From the NCBI RefSeq assembly GCF_003721595.1, contig NZ_RJJR01000016.1:62001-126000 (forward strand): a stretch of 64,000 nt of DNA, read 5' to 3'. Source of the DNA: Hanamia caeni (lineage in GTDB: Bacteria; Bacteroidota; Bacteroidia; Chitinophagales; Chitinophagaceae). Positions within the stretch are counted from its first letter, which is position 1. Each line of letters opens with the position of its first letter. Shown here piece by piece: positions 25,110 through 33,532 of the stretch. Position numbers and translations under genes: made by a program. The notes under the pieces were generated by a model. It did no database searches and was not told the origin of the DNA. It saw only the letters and a program-made list of their open reading frames with translations.

Positions 25110-26627
25110 TTAAAACGATGCAACTGTATGATGATAGATGTTTTTTGCATTTGGATCCAAAAGGCCGGCGATATTGAAAGGTTTAATCCTTTCCTTAATC
25201 AAACAGGTAAAATTTTTTATTTCATCAACAGAAGGCGCTTTAGCCGAAAGAATCTTCAGTAAATCATTATAAGAATCATAAATCATTTTAGTGATTTGCA
25301 GATCATCGGCATTCAAAAAATAACCGGGCGGTTGATTTTTAATCCGTCTTTGCTCATGAGCTATCGTAGCAGCAAAGTATAACATTGACCATGCATTGAA
25401 TAGCTCAAAATAAGGCATCGTCTCATAGCAGCCAGCAATCAGGCAATCTGCTAATTTTATTTCAGTGAAAATTTTTTGTTCATAATTTTTTAAGTGGCCA
25501 TAAAATAATTCATTGTTGCCCCAATGTTGATGTATAATTTCAATTAATTTTTCAATGCCAGAAAGTGAATGCGCAATGCCGGAACTAAACAGCGGGTCAA
25601 CAAAGCCAACTGTATTGGGAAGCGCCGCCCATCCTTCGCCAAAAGCATTGTTCATTTTTCTTTGCAGCCTTCCCGTCCTAATTATTTTCCCAGGTTGAGG
25701 ATGCAGGACAGCATCCTGTAGCATTTTTTTTAATTCCGGATATTTTTCCAACTTATTTTTCCAGATTTTTTCAGCAGCTAAATCTTGCTCATTTTTTTTA
25801 CTGCCATTCAACACAAAACCAACGCTGGTGCGCTCGTCATTGAACCGCAGCATCCACATCCAACCTTCATCCAAAATATGGTGCAAAGCTGACCAATCAG
25901 GATTGTACGGATAATCAGCCACGGGAATATTTTTTTCTTTCAATATTCCCGTCCAGTGAGGAACATCATTAAAATGTGAAAAGACAGCAAAAGAACTGGT
26001 GAGAAAATCATCTGAAGATGATTCAATTCCCAATAATTTTTCCGCCAAAAAACCGCTTCCAGTGGCATCAATAAAAAAGGAAGCATGAATCATCCCGTTG
26101 TTATCCAACTTACTTATTTGCAATTCCCATTCACCATTTTTTCTTGTTGCTTTTGTGATTTCGGTAAGATCGAAGTAATCTATTCCGCTCTCTTTTACCT
26201 TCTCCGCCAGGAAAGAATCCACATCACTGCGAAGCCAGTTGGTGTCGGATTCCATGTCGCTGATGCTTGCAGCAACCAGCAATTCATTGGTATGGTTTTC
26301 ATCAGTAGTAAAATCTTTGCCTGGATAATGTTTAAAAAAACTAAATCCTCTTTTAATACCGCAAATAATTTCCGGATGCGATTTTTGCCAGCTTCCATAC
26401 CGCGAAAAATCATGAAGCCAGGGCAAATCAAATTTTACAGAAAGGCTTCTTAAAATCATATCTGCCACCGGCGTAGAAGATTCACCGATTGCAAAGCGAG
26501 GATGTTTTCCTTTTTCCAGTAAAGCAATTTTTAAGCCTTTTTTTTGTAAGGCCAAAGCCATAAGTGAGCCTCCAAAACCGGCCCCTGCAATAACAATATC
26601 ATAATGATTGCGTTTTTTTTGCGACAT
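25110..26627 (-). CDS. FAD-dependent oxidoreductase, flavin halogenase-like
   Basis: The 505-residue protein has an N-terminal dinucleotide-binding site (DIVIAGAGFGGSLMALALQK, residues 10-29), the motif AIGESSTPVADMILR (46-60) and GFVDPLFSSGIAHSLSG near residue 340, which place it in the tryptophan-halogenase/geranylgeranyl-reductase branch of flavin monooxygenases. The WxWxIP halogenase signature is approached only as GWMWMLRF, so halogenation is not assured; hydroxylation, oxidation or reduction of a tailored product is possible. It follows the radical SAM gene by 2 bases and is the last gene of the operon. Confidence 0.82.
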   Translation of the reverse strand: MSQKKRNHYDIVIAGAGFGGSLMALALQKKGLKIALLEKGKHPRFAIGESSTPVADMILRSLSVKFDLPWLHDFSRYGSWQKSHPEIICGIKRGFSFFKHYPGKDFTTDENHTNELLVAASISDMESDTNWLRSDVDSFLAEKVKESGIDYFDLTEITKATRKNGEWELQISKLDNNGMIHASFFIDATGSGFLAEKLLGIESSSDDFLTSSFAVFSHFNDVPHWTGILKEKNIPVADYPYNPDWSALHHILDEGWMWMLRFNDERTSVGFVLNGSKKNEQDLAAEKIWKNKLEKYPELKKMLQDAVLHPQPGKIIRTGRLQRKMNNAFGEGWAALPNTVGFVDPLFSSGIAHSLSGIEKLIEIIHQHWGNNELFYGHLKNYEQKIFTEIKLADCLIAGCYETMPYFELFNAWSMLYFAATIAHEQRRIKNQPPGYFLNADDLQITKMIYDSYNDLLKILSAKAPSVDEIKNFTCLIKERIKPFNIAGLLDPNAKNIYHHTVASF

Positions 26628-26629
26628 AA

Positions 26630-27556
26630 TCAGGAGCAGTTACAGTTTATTTTTGGTAAAATTTTTTGGGTAAAATTCATTTCCTCCAATCGTAGTTTTC
26701 TTTTCTCAAAACAGGTATTACACCTGGCAAGAAAGCCAATATCCCATATATCAGCAAACACCCTTCCTTTTTTTAAAGCAAGCGCCTTTTCCATCACCTG
26801 TTCCAATGATGCTAAGGTAGGAGCGACGTAATCTCCACTTTTTTCCAATTCTTCCATTATTCCATTGCCCTTACGGGTCGGAATGATGGAACAGCAACCG
26901 ACGCCGCAGTCGAATGCAAAATCGATGGTCTTCAACGCCCACTCCACATTTTCATCCTGCCCGGTCAGAAACGGAGGATTAAGAAGAACAAACGCACGCA
27001 TTTGAATATTATGCTGTTGCAAAAATGTGGCAGCTTTTTTAAAATCCGTAACAGTCAACCTTTTATTGAGCCTTGGCAAAACGTTGGGATGAATCGTTTC
27101 AAGCCCCATAGCTATTTCAAGTTTTCCATCTATTCGCCCGTTAAAGTCAACACAGGATGACCCGCAAAGATTGGGATGATTTTCTACAATAACTTTTTTG
27201 AAGGAGCTTACGCGTTCGATGATTCCGGGATAATCCGATAAAGGAACCGCTTTACTATCAAAGAAATTACTGCTGTTGTATAATTTTATAATATCGGCCG
27301 GTGGCAATCTTTTCAGTGCATAATCTATTTGCTTTAAAATTGCGCCCGGAGGTGTGGCTGAGGTAAGTGTATTTTTCCAAAGGTCACACATCAGGCATTT
27401 AAAGGAGCATTCTTTTCCTGTAAGAAAAACCGTATTTACCTTTCTCAAAATTCCATTTTCATCAATTTCCTGTTCATGTAGGAAATGGTAAGGGATTTCA
27501 GCGTTTATGTGATTTCTTTCCTGGCGAAATGTTACGATATCAAAATCATCAGGCAT
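26630..27556 (-). CDS. Radical SAM protein
   Basis: From MPDDFDIVTFRQERNHINAE (ATG 27554-27556) the protein has 308 residues. CSFKCLMCDLW (residues 50-60) is a canonical CxxxCxxC iron-sulfur site, and GLETIHPNVLPRLNKRLT and RAFVLLNPPFLTGQDENVEWA fit later strands of the radical SAM barrel. Extra cysteines occur at CGVGCC, CNTC and the terminal CNCS, which could bind a further cluster or metal. It recalls RaSEA-type (archaeosine) radical SAM proteins, but this is a weak impression. Its ATG overlaps the upstream stop by 8 bases (ATGCCTGA), so translation is coupled. Confidence 0.85.
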   Translation of the reverse strand: MPDDFDIVTFRQERNHINAEIPYHFLHEQEIDENGILRKVNTVFLTGKECSFKCLMCDLWKNTLTSATPPGAILKQIDYALKRLPPADIIKLYNSSNFFDSKAVPLSDYPGIIERVSSFKKVIVENHPNLCGSSCVDFNGRIDGKLEIAMGLETIHPNVLPRLNKRLTVTDFKKAATFLQQHNIQMRAFVLLNPPFLTGQDENVEWALKTIDFAFDCGVGCCSIIPTRKGNGIMEELEKSGDYVAPTLASLEQVMEKALALKKGRVFADIWDIGFLARCNTCFEKRKLRLEEMNFTQKILPKINCNCS

Positions 27557-28877
27557 AAAGCGAGTTAAAATAAGTCCGGTATTCCATGGCGTTGCCCGCA
27601 AAAATTTGTTTGAAAGTATTGTCATCCACTACGCCATGTTGAAAACGTCTTTTTTCAAATACAGGCATATCGAAACCGGTAATAATCTTTATGCCTCTTT
27701 TTACAATTTCTCCTTTAAGGGCATACAGGTTTTCTTCTTTCCAATCTGTAAGGTCGATAAATGGAATTCCTTCCGATACCTCAATAACATTGGGCAATGC
27801 ATAAGGGCTAAAATCTTTAAACTTTAATTTTTGAAGCGGCGCATAAGAGCGAACATGGCCACGGCTTTGGCCGCCGGTGTAAGTAAGAGAATGCTTGATT
27901 TTATCAACGCCCCATCCCTCCTGGTAGAGCATGGTATTGTTTAATACACTCCTGATTGTTAATTCTGTATTTTCTTCAATAGGGTAATCCTTCAGATTTT
28001 CATCGCCGCCTTCGCCATCGGCTAAGTACTTCCATTCGGGATATAGGCTGCGAATTTCTTTACACAGCGCCAGTATCATGGTGGCAGACTCGATATCAAG
28101 TGATTTATAATCCTCCACTACTTTGATGGCTTCTTTATAATCAACTGCTGATTCGGGCACATTTATCACCTCAAGAAAAAGCGACAATCCTAATTTGTCG
28201 AGGAATTCGTGCGCTTGTTCTGCATCGGGGCCATTATTTATTGAAAGTGTAAACGCTTTTAATCGCTGAGGGGAAAGACCCATTTTCAACATTAAATGGT
28301 AGAGCACCAAAAAGACCGAGCCACTATCAATTCCCCCGGAAAACAGCACTCCTATGGGTTCCGTTTTTGGAATTGTCCTGAGCCATTTTTCACATTCGCC
28401 GGCCAGCGCTCCAATATATCGCTTTCCTATTTCATCCAGGTCGGTAGTTAGCTGGTTTCTTTGCGGAGCAAAAAATCGCGTGTAAACCGGGTTTGGGTCA
28501 GGACAGCCAATCACTTCAAGCCTCACTACAAAATGAGCAGGCACCATCCTTGTATAAGACGGATGAAATTGAGAATGGAGGTTTTTTGTTTTTAAAAATT
28601 CATAAATTTCATCCATGCGCTCGGACACAATCAGCAACGGGCCGGCCGTTTGCTTAGCCAAAAAGTAGCGCATGGGTCTGCCGATGGAACGAGCCATAAA
28701 TACTTCCTGGCCAACTTTTTCCACAATTGCAAATTGCCCGTCGATGGCACGAACGCGCGCAGGATCACCGGACGTAATTGCAGCCGAAACCTCTTCCGGC
28801 GTCATATTAAAAATGATATTTTTATCATAATCCAGCAGGTTTACAAAATTCTGCACCGTTTTGTTTTCAGTACTCAT
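27549..28877 (-). CDS. Asparagine synthetase-like ligase without glutaminase nucleophile
   Basis: The 442-residue protein has a degenerate Ntn-type N-terminal domain (residues 30-130: RAIDGQFAIVEKVG, ARSIGRPMRYFLAK, LIVSERMDEIYEFLK) followed by an ATP-pyrophosphatase domain with PP-loop GVLFSGGIDSGSV (176-188) and KYLADGEGGDENLKDYP. The mature N-terminus is Ser rather than the Cys2 nucleophile of asparagine synthetase B, so it cannot release ammonia from glutamine in the usual way. By analogy to beta-lactam/carbapenam synthetases it probably adenylates a carboxylate for amide or ring formation (inference). First gene of a three-gene operon. Confidence 0.85.
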   Translation of the reverse strand: MSTENKTVQNFVNLLDYDKNIIFNMTPEEVSAAITSGDPARVRAIDGQFAIVEKVGQEVFMARSIGRPMRYFLAKQTAGPLLIVSERMDEIYEFLKTKNLHSQFHPSYTRMVPAHFVVRLEVIGCPDPNPVYTRFFAPQRNQLTTDLDEIGKRYIGALAGECEKWLRTIPKTEPIGVLFSGGIDSGSVFLVLYHLMLKMGLSPQRLKAFTLSINNGPDAEQAHEFLDKLGLSLFLEVINVPESAVDYKEAIKVVEDYKSLDIESATMILALCKEIRSLYPEWKYLADGEGGDENLKDYPIEENTELTIRSVLNNTMLYQEGWGVDKIKHSLTYTGGQSRGHVRSYAPLQKLKFKDFSPYALPNVIEVSEGIPFIDLTDWKEENLYALKGEIVKRGIKIITGFDMPVFEKRRFQHGVVDDNTFKQIFAGNAMEYRTYFNSLYA

Positions 28878-29020
28878 TTAAATTGTATTTGATAGTCGGA
28901 AAAAAAGTTTGAAGTTGGATTGCAAGTTATTAAAAAAACACTTTGTTATTTGCATTACACCAGGATGGTTGCTGCTGCTTTGTTAAATTCATAAGCCGTG
29001 GATAGAAACTTCAACTGAAA

Positions 29021-29057
29021 ACAGTAAGCAAATAAATATTAAACATTTTTATTTTGC
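29021..29057 (+). repeat. Dispersed AT-rich motif, copy 2
   Basis: ACAGTAAGCAAATAAATATT followed by AAACATTTTTATTTTGC matches the motif shared with 20193, 43853, 45825, 47243, 48445 and 58886. It lies in the 320-base region between the divergent ligase operon and the T9SS-domain gene. Confidence 0.5.
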
Positions 29058-29164
29058 CAAATAATCTTAATTTTAAGCAGTGGGCATCAGGTATGCAATA
29101 AAAATATTATAAGCAACGTTAACTTTTATGATTAATCTATTTAATCTTTACAGAGTCCGAACAA

Positions 29165-29194
29165 TTGTAATTATAAATTAATTAAATACTTTTG
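29165..29194 (+). promoter_or_regulatory. Promoter of the T9SS sorting-domain gene
   Basis: TTG (29165-29167), 19 bases, then TACTTTTG (29187-29194) fits the Bacteroidetes consensus. The -7 element ends 5 bases before the only plausible start codon (TTG 29200-29202), implying a leaderless or nearly leaderless message. Confidence 0.6.
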
Positions 29195-29199
29195 TCCTA

Positions 29200-29535
29200 T
29201 TGAAAAAAATTTTTTACATAATCATTTTTACTTTCGGTTTACAAGCAAGCAGCAATGCTCAGGCGAAACATGTTGCCGCAGATGCCGTAAAAACTGTTAA
29301 GTTTTATCCCAATCCGGCGTCAAGCTTCATCAATTTTGAGTTTGCCGATAATTATAATGATTCCTATACCATCGTTATATTCAATTTTATTGGTAAAAAA
29401 GTAGAAGATTTAAAAGTTACCGACCAAAAAATTACGGTTTCCCTCACCAATTTTTACCGGGGCGTATATGTTTTCCAGCTTCGCGATAAGCAGGGAAATA
29501 TCATTGAGTCCGGCAAATTCCAGGTGGTTAAATAA
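29200..29535 (+). CDS. Minimal secreted protein: signal peptide plus T9SS type A sorting domain
   Basis: The 111-residue product has a signal peptide (MKKIFYIIIFTFGLQASSNA) and then almost nothing but a type A C-terminal sorting domain: VKFYPNPASSFINFEF, YTIVIFNFIGKKV, VSLTNFYRGVYVFQL and IIESGKFQVVK. The domain normally sits behind a large cargo and directs it through the type IX secretion system. The start is TTG, fixed by the signal peptide, an in-frame stop at 29179 and the absence of any ATG. It shows that the organism uses T9SS. Confidence 0.85.
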   Translation: MKKIFYIIIFTFGLQASSNAQAKHVAADAVKTVKFYPNPASSFINFEFADNYNDSYTIVIFNFIGKKVEDLKVTDQKITVSLTNFYRGVYVFQLRDKQGNIIESGKFQVVK

Positions 29536-29598
29536 TTTGATTTAACATTTTCCTCATTCTTTCTGATCTCATTGTGTCATTTTGTCTAATTTTTATAG

Positions 29599-29627
29599 TT
29601 GGCAAAAATTTTGACTTAGTACCTTTG
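29599..29627 (+). promoter_or_regulatory. Promoter of grpE-dnaJ
   Basis: TTG (29599-29601), 18 bases, then TACCTTTG (29620-29627), 35 bases before the grpE start codon. No CIRCE-type inverted repeat is seen. Confidence 0.6.
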
Positions 29628-29662
29628 CAGCTTATTTTAATTAACGGATTAAAACAAACACC

Positions 29663-30241
29663 ATGCACGAAAAGGAAGTGAAAAATCAAGCAGAACATGA
29701 TGAATTGCCAGTTGATACAAACGAAGAAGCTAATCCTGTGTACCAAGAGGAAAATCTCCAACCGCAGGAAGAAAATGTTGAATCAGACGGAAACGAAACG
29801 GAAAAAATAAAAGCTGAATTATCAGAACAAAAAGATAAATACATACGGCTTTTTGCTGAGTTTGATAATTACAAAAGAAGAACATCAAGAGAAGCAATGG
29901 AATTGAGGCAAACCGCAGGCAAAGAGATAATCATTTCTATGTTAGACATTTTAGACGACATGGATCGTGCGGAACAACAATTAAAAGAAAGCAATGTAGA
30001 TGCTGCCATATCCGACGGTGTGCTTCTTGTATTTGATAAATTCAGAAAAACGCTTCAATCCAGGGGTTTAAAGCCAATTGAAACTCTGCATTCAGACTTT
30101 GATGTAGAGAAAGATGAAGCTGTTTCAGAGATTGAGGTGCCTGATAAAAAATTAAAAGGAAAAGTAGTTGCCGAATTGCAAAAAGGCTACATGCTGAATG
30201 ATAAATTAATCCGGTTTGCCAAAGTGGTGGTAGGGAAATAA
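29663..30241 (+). CDS. grpE: Nucleotide exchange factor GrpE
   Basis: The 192-residue protein has an acidic, disordered N-terminus, a long coiled coil (KIKAELSEQKDKYIRLFAEF, DNYKRRTSREAMELRQTAG) and the C-terminal beta domain ending VVAELQKGYMLNDKLIRFAKV, which is the GrpE signature. It releases ADP from DnaK during protein folding. dnaJ follows 65 bases later with dnaK absent from the window. Confidence 0.96.
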   Translation: MHEKEVKNQAEHDELPVDTNEEANPVYQEENLQPQEENVESDGNETEKIKAELSEQKDKYIRLFAEFDNYKRRTSREAMELRQTAGKEIIISMLDILDDMDRAEQQLKESNVDAAISDGVLLVFDKFRKTLQSRGLKPIETLHSDFDVEKDEAVSEIEVPDKKLKGKVVAELQKGYMLNDKLIRFAKVVVGK

Positions 30242-30306
30242 AACACTGCAACTAAATAATTTTTAAAACTGTAAATGCTTTGAGGAGGTAGTTTACAACA
30301 AATATT

Positions 30307-31485
30307 ATGACGAATACAATGTCTTCAAAAAGAGATTATTATGAAGTTCTGGGGGTGAGCAAAAACTCAACCGCTGATGAGATTAAAAAGGCCTACCGAA
30401 AGGTGGCAATGAAATATCATCCCGACAGGAACCCGGGAGACCATTCTGCAGAAGAAAAATTCAAGGAAGCGGCAGAAGCATATGAAATATTAAGCGATTC
30501 AGACAAGCGGGCACAATATGACCGTTTTGGCCACAATGCTTTTGGGCCAGGCAGAGGCGGCGGTGGATTTTCAGGACAGGGAATGAATATGGATGATATT
30601 TTCAGCCAGTTTGGTGATATTTTCGGCGATGACATGTTTGGAGGATTTTTCAGCGGAGGCTCACGCAGCGGCGGCGGAAGAAGAAGTCATGGTACCAGGG
30701 GCACCAATTTGAGAGTGAGAATCAAAGTAAATTATGAAGAGATTGCAAAAGGAACTTCCAAAACGATTAAGGTAAAAAAATATATCAGGTGTACCAATTG
30801 CGGTGGTTCGGGAGCAAAAGATAAAAATAGCTCGCAGACTTGTAAAACCTGTGGAGGCAATGGCCAGGTGCGTCGCGTTCAAAATACTTTTTTAGGACAG
30901 ATGCAAACAGTTACCACCTGCCCTGATTGTAATGGCGAAGGTTCAGTTATTACCAGTAAGTGTACAGCCTGCAGAGGCGAAGGCAGAGTGTATGGCGAAG
31001 AAACTGTTACGCTCGATATTCCGGCTGGCGTACAGGAAGGCATGCAGCTAAGCATGAGCGGTAAAGGCAATGTTGGAGAAAGAGGCGGCGGCCCGGGCGA
31101 CCTTGTTATTCTTATAGAAGAAGAACCACATCCATACCTGCATCGTGAGGGGCTGAATGTGGGCCATGATTTATATCTTTCATTTACCGATGTGGTATTC
31201 GGAACGCAGATAGAAGTGCCTACGATTGATGGCCGGGCTAAAATAAAAATACCACCAGGAACCCAAAGTGGTAAAATCTTCAGGTTAAAAGGAAAAGGAT
31301 TTCCGTCTGTAAACAGTTATGAAAAAGGAGATCAATTGATCCAGGTTAATGTTTGGACACCACAAAATATTTCTGAAACTGAAAAGGCCACACTTGAAAG
31401 TCTGCAAGACAGTGAGAATTTTAAGCCTAAGCCTGACAAAAACGATAAAACTTTTTGGGAAAAGATAAAGGAAACGTTTAGCTAA
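30307..31485 (+). CDS. dnaJ: Co-chaperone DnaJ
   Basis: The 392-residue protein has a J domain (DYYEVLGVSKNSTADEIKKA; HPD in KYHPDRNPGD), a Gly/Phe-rich linker (FGPGRGGGGFSGQG), four CxxCxGxG zinc repeats (CTNCGGSG, CTCGGNG with its first Cys in CKTC, CPDCNGEG, CTACRGEG) and a C-terminal substrate domain. It delivers unfolded proteins to DnaK. Translation may begin at MTNTM (30307) or MSSKRD (30319); an AGGAGG-like run at 30282-30288 is too far upstream to decide. Confidence 0.97.
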   Translation: MTNTMSSKRDYYEVLGVSKNSTADEIKKAYRKVAMKYHPDRNPGDHSAEEKFKEAAEAYEILSDSDKRAQYDRFGHNAFGPGRGGGGFSGQGMNMDDIFSQFGDIFGDDMFGGFFSGGSRSGGGRRSHGTRGTNLRVRIKVNYEEIAKGTSKTIKVKKYIRCTNCGGSGAKDKNSSQTCKTCGGNGQVRRVQNTFLGQMQTVTTCPDCNGEGSVITSKCTACRGEGRVYGEETVTLDIPAGVQEGMQLSMSGKGNVGERGGGPGDLVILIEEEPHPYLHREGLNVGHDLYLSFTDVVFGTQIEVPTIDGRAKIKIPPGTQSGKIFRLKGKGFPSVNSYEKGDQLIQVNVWTPQNISETEKATLESLQDSENFKPKPDKNDKTFWEKIKETFS

Positions 31486-31536
31486 AGCCTCTTTCCATAG
31501 TAAACCGGCAAATAACCTATTTTATTTTTAAACAAA

Positions 31537-31569
31537 TGCCACAGTTTCAATGCTGTGGCAATTTTTTTT
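31537..31569 (+). terminator. Terminator of grpE-dnaJ
   Basis: TGCCACAG (31537-31544) and CTGTGGCA (31553-31560) form a perfect 8-bp stem with an 8-base loop, followed by A and eight T. Confidence 0.9.
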
Positions 31570-31599
31570 ATAAAGGTTTGGTGTAATTACCTTTGAACA

Positions 31600-32211
31600 T
31601 TATTTTATTTCGAGCGAAAGCACCTGGTCATTTTCCAAAAATCCTTCAAAAACATCTCCTACTATACATTCGCCAACGCCTGCCGGGGTTCCTGTATAAA
31701 TTAAGTCGCCGATATTGATTGAAAAGAAATTGGAGATATTTGAAACAATCTGGTCAATAGAAAAAATCATTTCAGAAGAATTGACCTTTTGCACCAGTTC
31801 TTTATTTTTCAAAAGAGAAAAGTTGATATTTTTTTTATTGAGAGCAGGCGTTATATCTACAAATTTGCCGACGGCAGCAGAATTATCAAAAGCTTTTGCC
31901 TTCTCCCAGGGAAGACCCTTTTCTTTCAATTGCTGTTGAATATCTCTGGCAGTAAAATCAATACCCACAGAAATAGCATTATAGTAGTTAGAAGCATGCT
32001 TTTCCTGGATGTATTTTCCATTTTTACTGATACGGACCACCAGTTCGGCTTCAAAATTTAATTCGTTTGTAAACTCCGGATAGTAGAACGGAGTATGGCC
32101 CTGCACGAGCGCGCTTTTTGGTTTCATAAAGATAATGGGTTCATCCGGAACACCGTTCCCCATCTCCTGTGCATGCTTGGCATAATTACGCCCTATACAA
32201 AATATTTTCAT
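31600..32211 (-). CDS. Fumarylacetoacetate hydrolase (FAH) family protein
   Basis: The 203-residue protein starts MKIFCIGRNYAKHAQEMGN and has PIIFMKPKSALVQ, ELNFEAELVVRIS and GDLIYTGTPAGVG, the metal-binding and substrate motifs of the FAH family (acidic pair in FEAELV). Family members hydrolyse or decarboxylate acylpyruvates and related keto acids; the exact substrate cannot be told. Length fits the short bacterial form. It is convergent with dnaJ. Confidence 0.9.
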   Translation of the reverse strand: MKIFCIGRNYAKHAQEMGNGVPDEPIIFMKPKSALVQGHTPFYYPEFTNELNFEAELVVRISKNGKYIQEKHASNYYNAISVGIDFTARDIQQQLKEKGLPWEKAKAFDNSAAVGKFVDITPALNKKNINFSLLKNKELVQKVNSSEMIFSIDQIVSNISNFFSINIGDLIYTGTPAGVGECIVGDVFEGFLENDQVLSLEIK

Positions 32212-32311
32212 GTCAATCGAGGTTTAGTCAGGGCTTTCTTAAGGGTTGTGCGAAAATATAAAAAACAAATTTAAAAAAGAATTTATCTAATTTCAATTGG
32301 TATTAAAAATT

Positions 32312-32884
32312 TTAAAAGGTCAAATGATTTATTTCACTCATCGTACGGTCAATTCCGGTGGTTGCAAACATTTCAATAATCTCTGTGCATTTTTCAATTT
32401 TAGCTTTCACAATGGGAACCTCTTCTTTTGTCCACCGGCTTAATACAAATTCAACCTGCCTGCCCCTGGTAAATTGATTGCCAATGCCGAACCGGAGTTT
32501 TGGAAATTCATCTGTTCCCAAAATTGCCTGGATATCGCGCAATCCATTATGCCCCGCATCACTACCTTTTTTCCGTAGCCGCAATTTGCTCAGCGGAAGT
32601 GCTAAATCGTCCACCACTGTCAAAGAATTCTGCAATTCAATTTTTTCTTTATCCAACCAATACTTCACCGCTCTGCCACTCAGATTCATAAACGTGGTTG
32701 GTTTAATACAAACGAATATTTTTCCCTTAAATTTTATTTCAGCCACATCTGCAAGCCTTGACGGCTGAAAAAAAACATTATGTTTCAAAGCAAAGGCGTT
32801 CAACACATCAAAACCAATATTGTGCCTTGTATTTATATATTCATTTCCAGGATTTCCTAACCCGGCTATTAAAAACTTCGACAT
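32312..32884 (-). CDS. pth: Peptidyl-tRNA hydrolase
   Basis: From MSKFLIAGLGNPGNEYINTRHNIG cut here to FLIAGLGNPGNEYINTRHN, the 190-residue protein has the Pth motifs: the catalytic His in TRHNIGF, KPTTFMNLSGRAV (Asn for substrate binding), VVDDLALP and KGSDAGHNGLRDI. It recycles peptidyl-tRNA released from stalled ribosomes. The longer frame to 32974 adds 30 residues unlike the family, so I start at ATG 32884. Confidence 0.95.
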   Translation of the reverse strand: MSKFLIAGLGNPGNEYINTRHNIGFDVLNAFALKHNVFFQPSRLADVAEIKFKGKIFVCIKPTTFMNLSGRAVKYWLDKEKIELQNSLTVVDDLALPLSKLRLRKKGSDAGHNGLRDIQAILGTDEFPKLRFGIGNQFTRGRQVEFVLSRWTKEEVPIVKAKIEKCTEIIEMFATTGIDRTMSEINHLTF

Positions 32885-33532
32885 AATAACGAAGATAATT
32901 GGATTGAAGTATTTTAAAACCGGGGGCGAAAATTTATTTCCGGATTTATAATTATAAACCGGATTTTTATTCATGCCGTCGTTTTGCCTTCACGTTCGTA
33001 AATCTACGAAATTATTTTTCGTTAATATACTTTATTGCGTTAGATTTTATTTTCATAAAAAGCAACTGTTTTTTAAACAAACAATTATAACTCAAAATCA
33101 TACTTTATCAAAATCAAGAGTAATCTTTATTATTTTATAAATAAAATCATGCCATGAGGCAGAGCGACCAAAAAAATCTTTACGTAAAAATGCGACAAGA
33201 AAATGGTAATTTTCCGATAAATGAGTATTTCTACATTCAAAAAAAAGAGTATTTCTTCTCTTTTAATTGAAAACAAAATCATTGTAATTCACATTGCTTC
33301 TATCGTTCAATTTTATTTTGCTTTTAGTAATTCCCCCGGCAGTGAAAGAACAAATAAGCTAATTCTTTATTTAGGTAAGTGGATATCCGGTTTTTTTATT
33401 ATCGCTTTATAAAGCAACTTTTACCAAGAATATGAAATTTTATTTTTATTGAATAAAGCGCTAAAACCCAAAAATTCAATAGCTTTAAAGCGAATTTTAA
33501 TTTTCAATTCCATTAAAACTAAAGATTGCGAT
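32885..33532. other. Intergenic region between pth and the Gfo/Idh gene
   Basis: About 650 very AT-rich bases between divergent genes. The only open frame, 63 codons at 33221-33412 plus, has no recognisable features and I do not call it. No TAnnTTTG with a matching TTG stands out. Confidence 0.4.

Noticed and set aside
25026..25262. 78-codon plus-strand open frame near the flavoprotein 3' end
   Set aside because: Overlaps the flavoprotein gene antisense and shows no domain or signal.
33221..33412. 63-codon plus-strand frame in the pth-Gfo/Idh gap
   Set aside because: AT-rich chance frame with no recognisable features.
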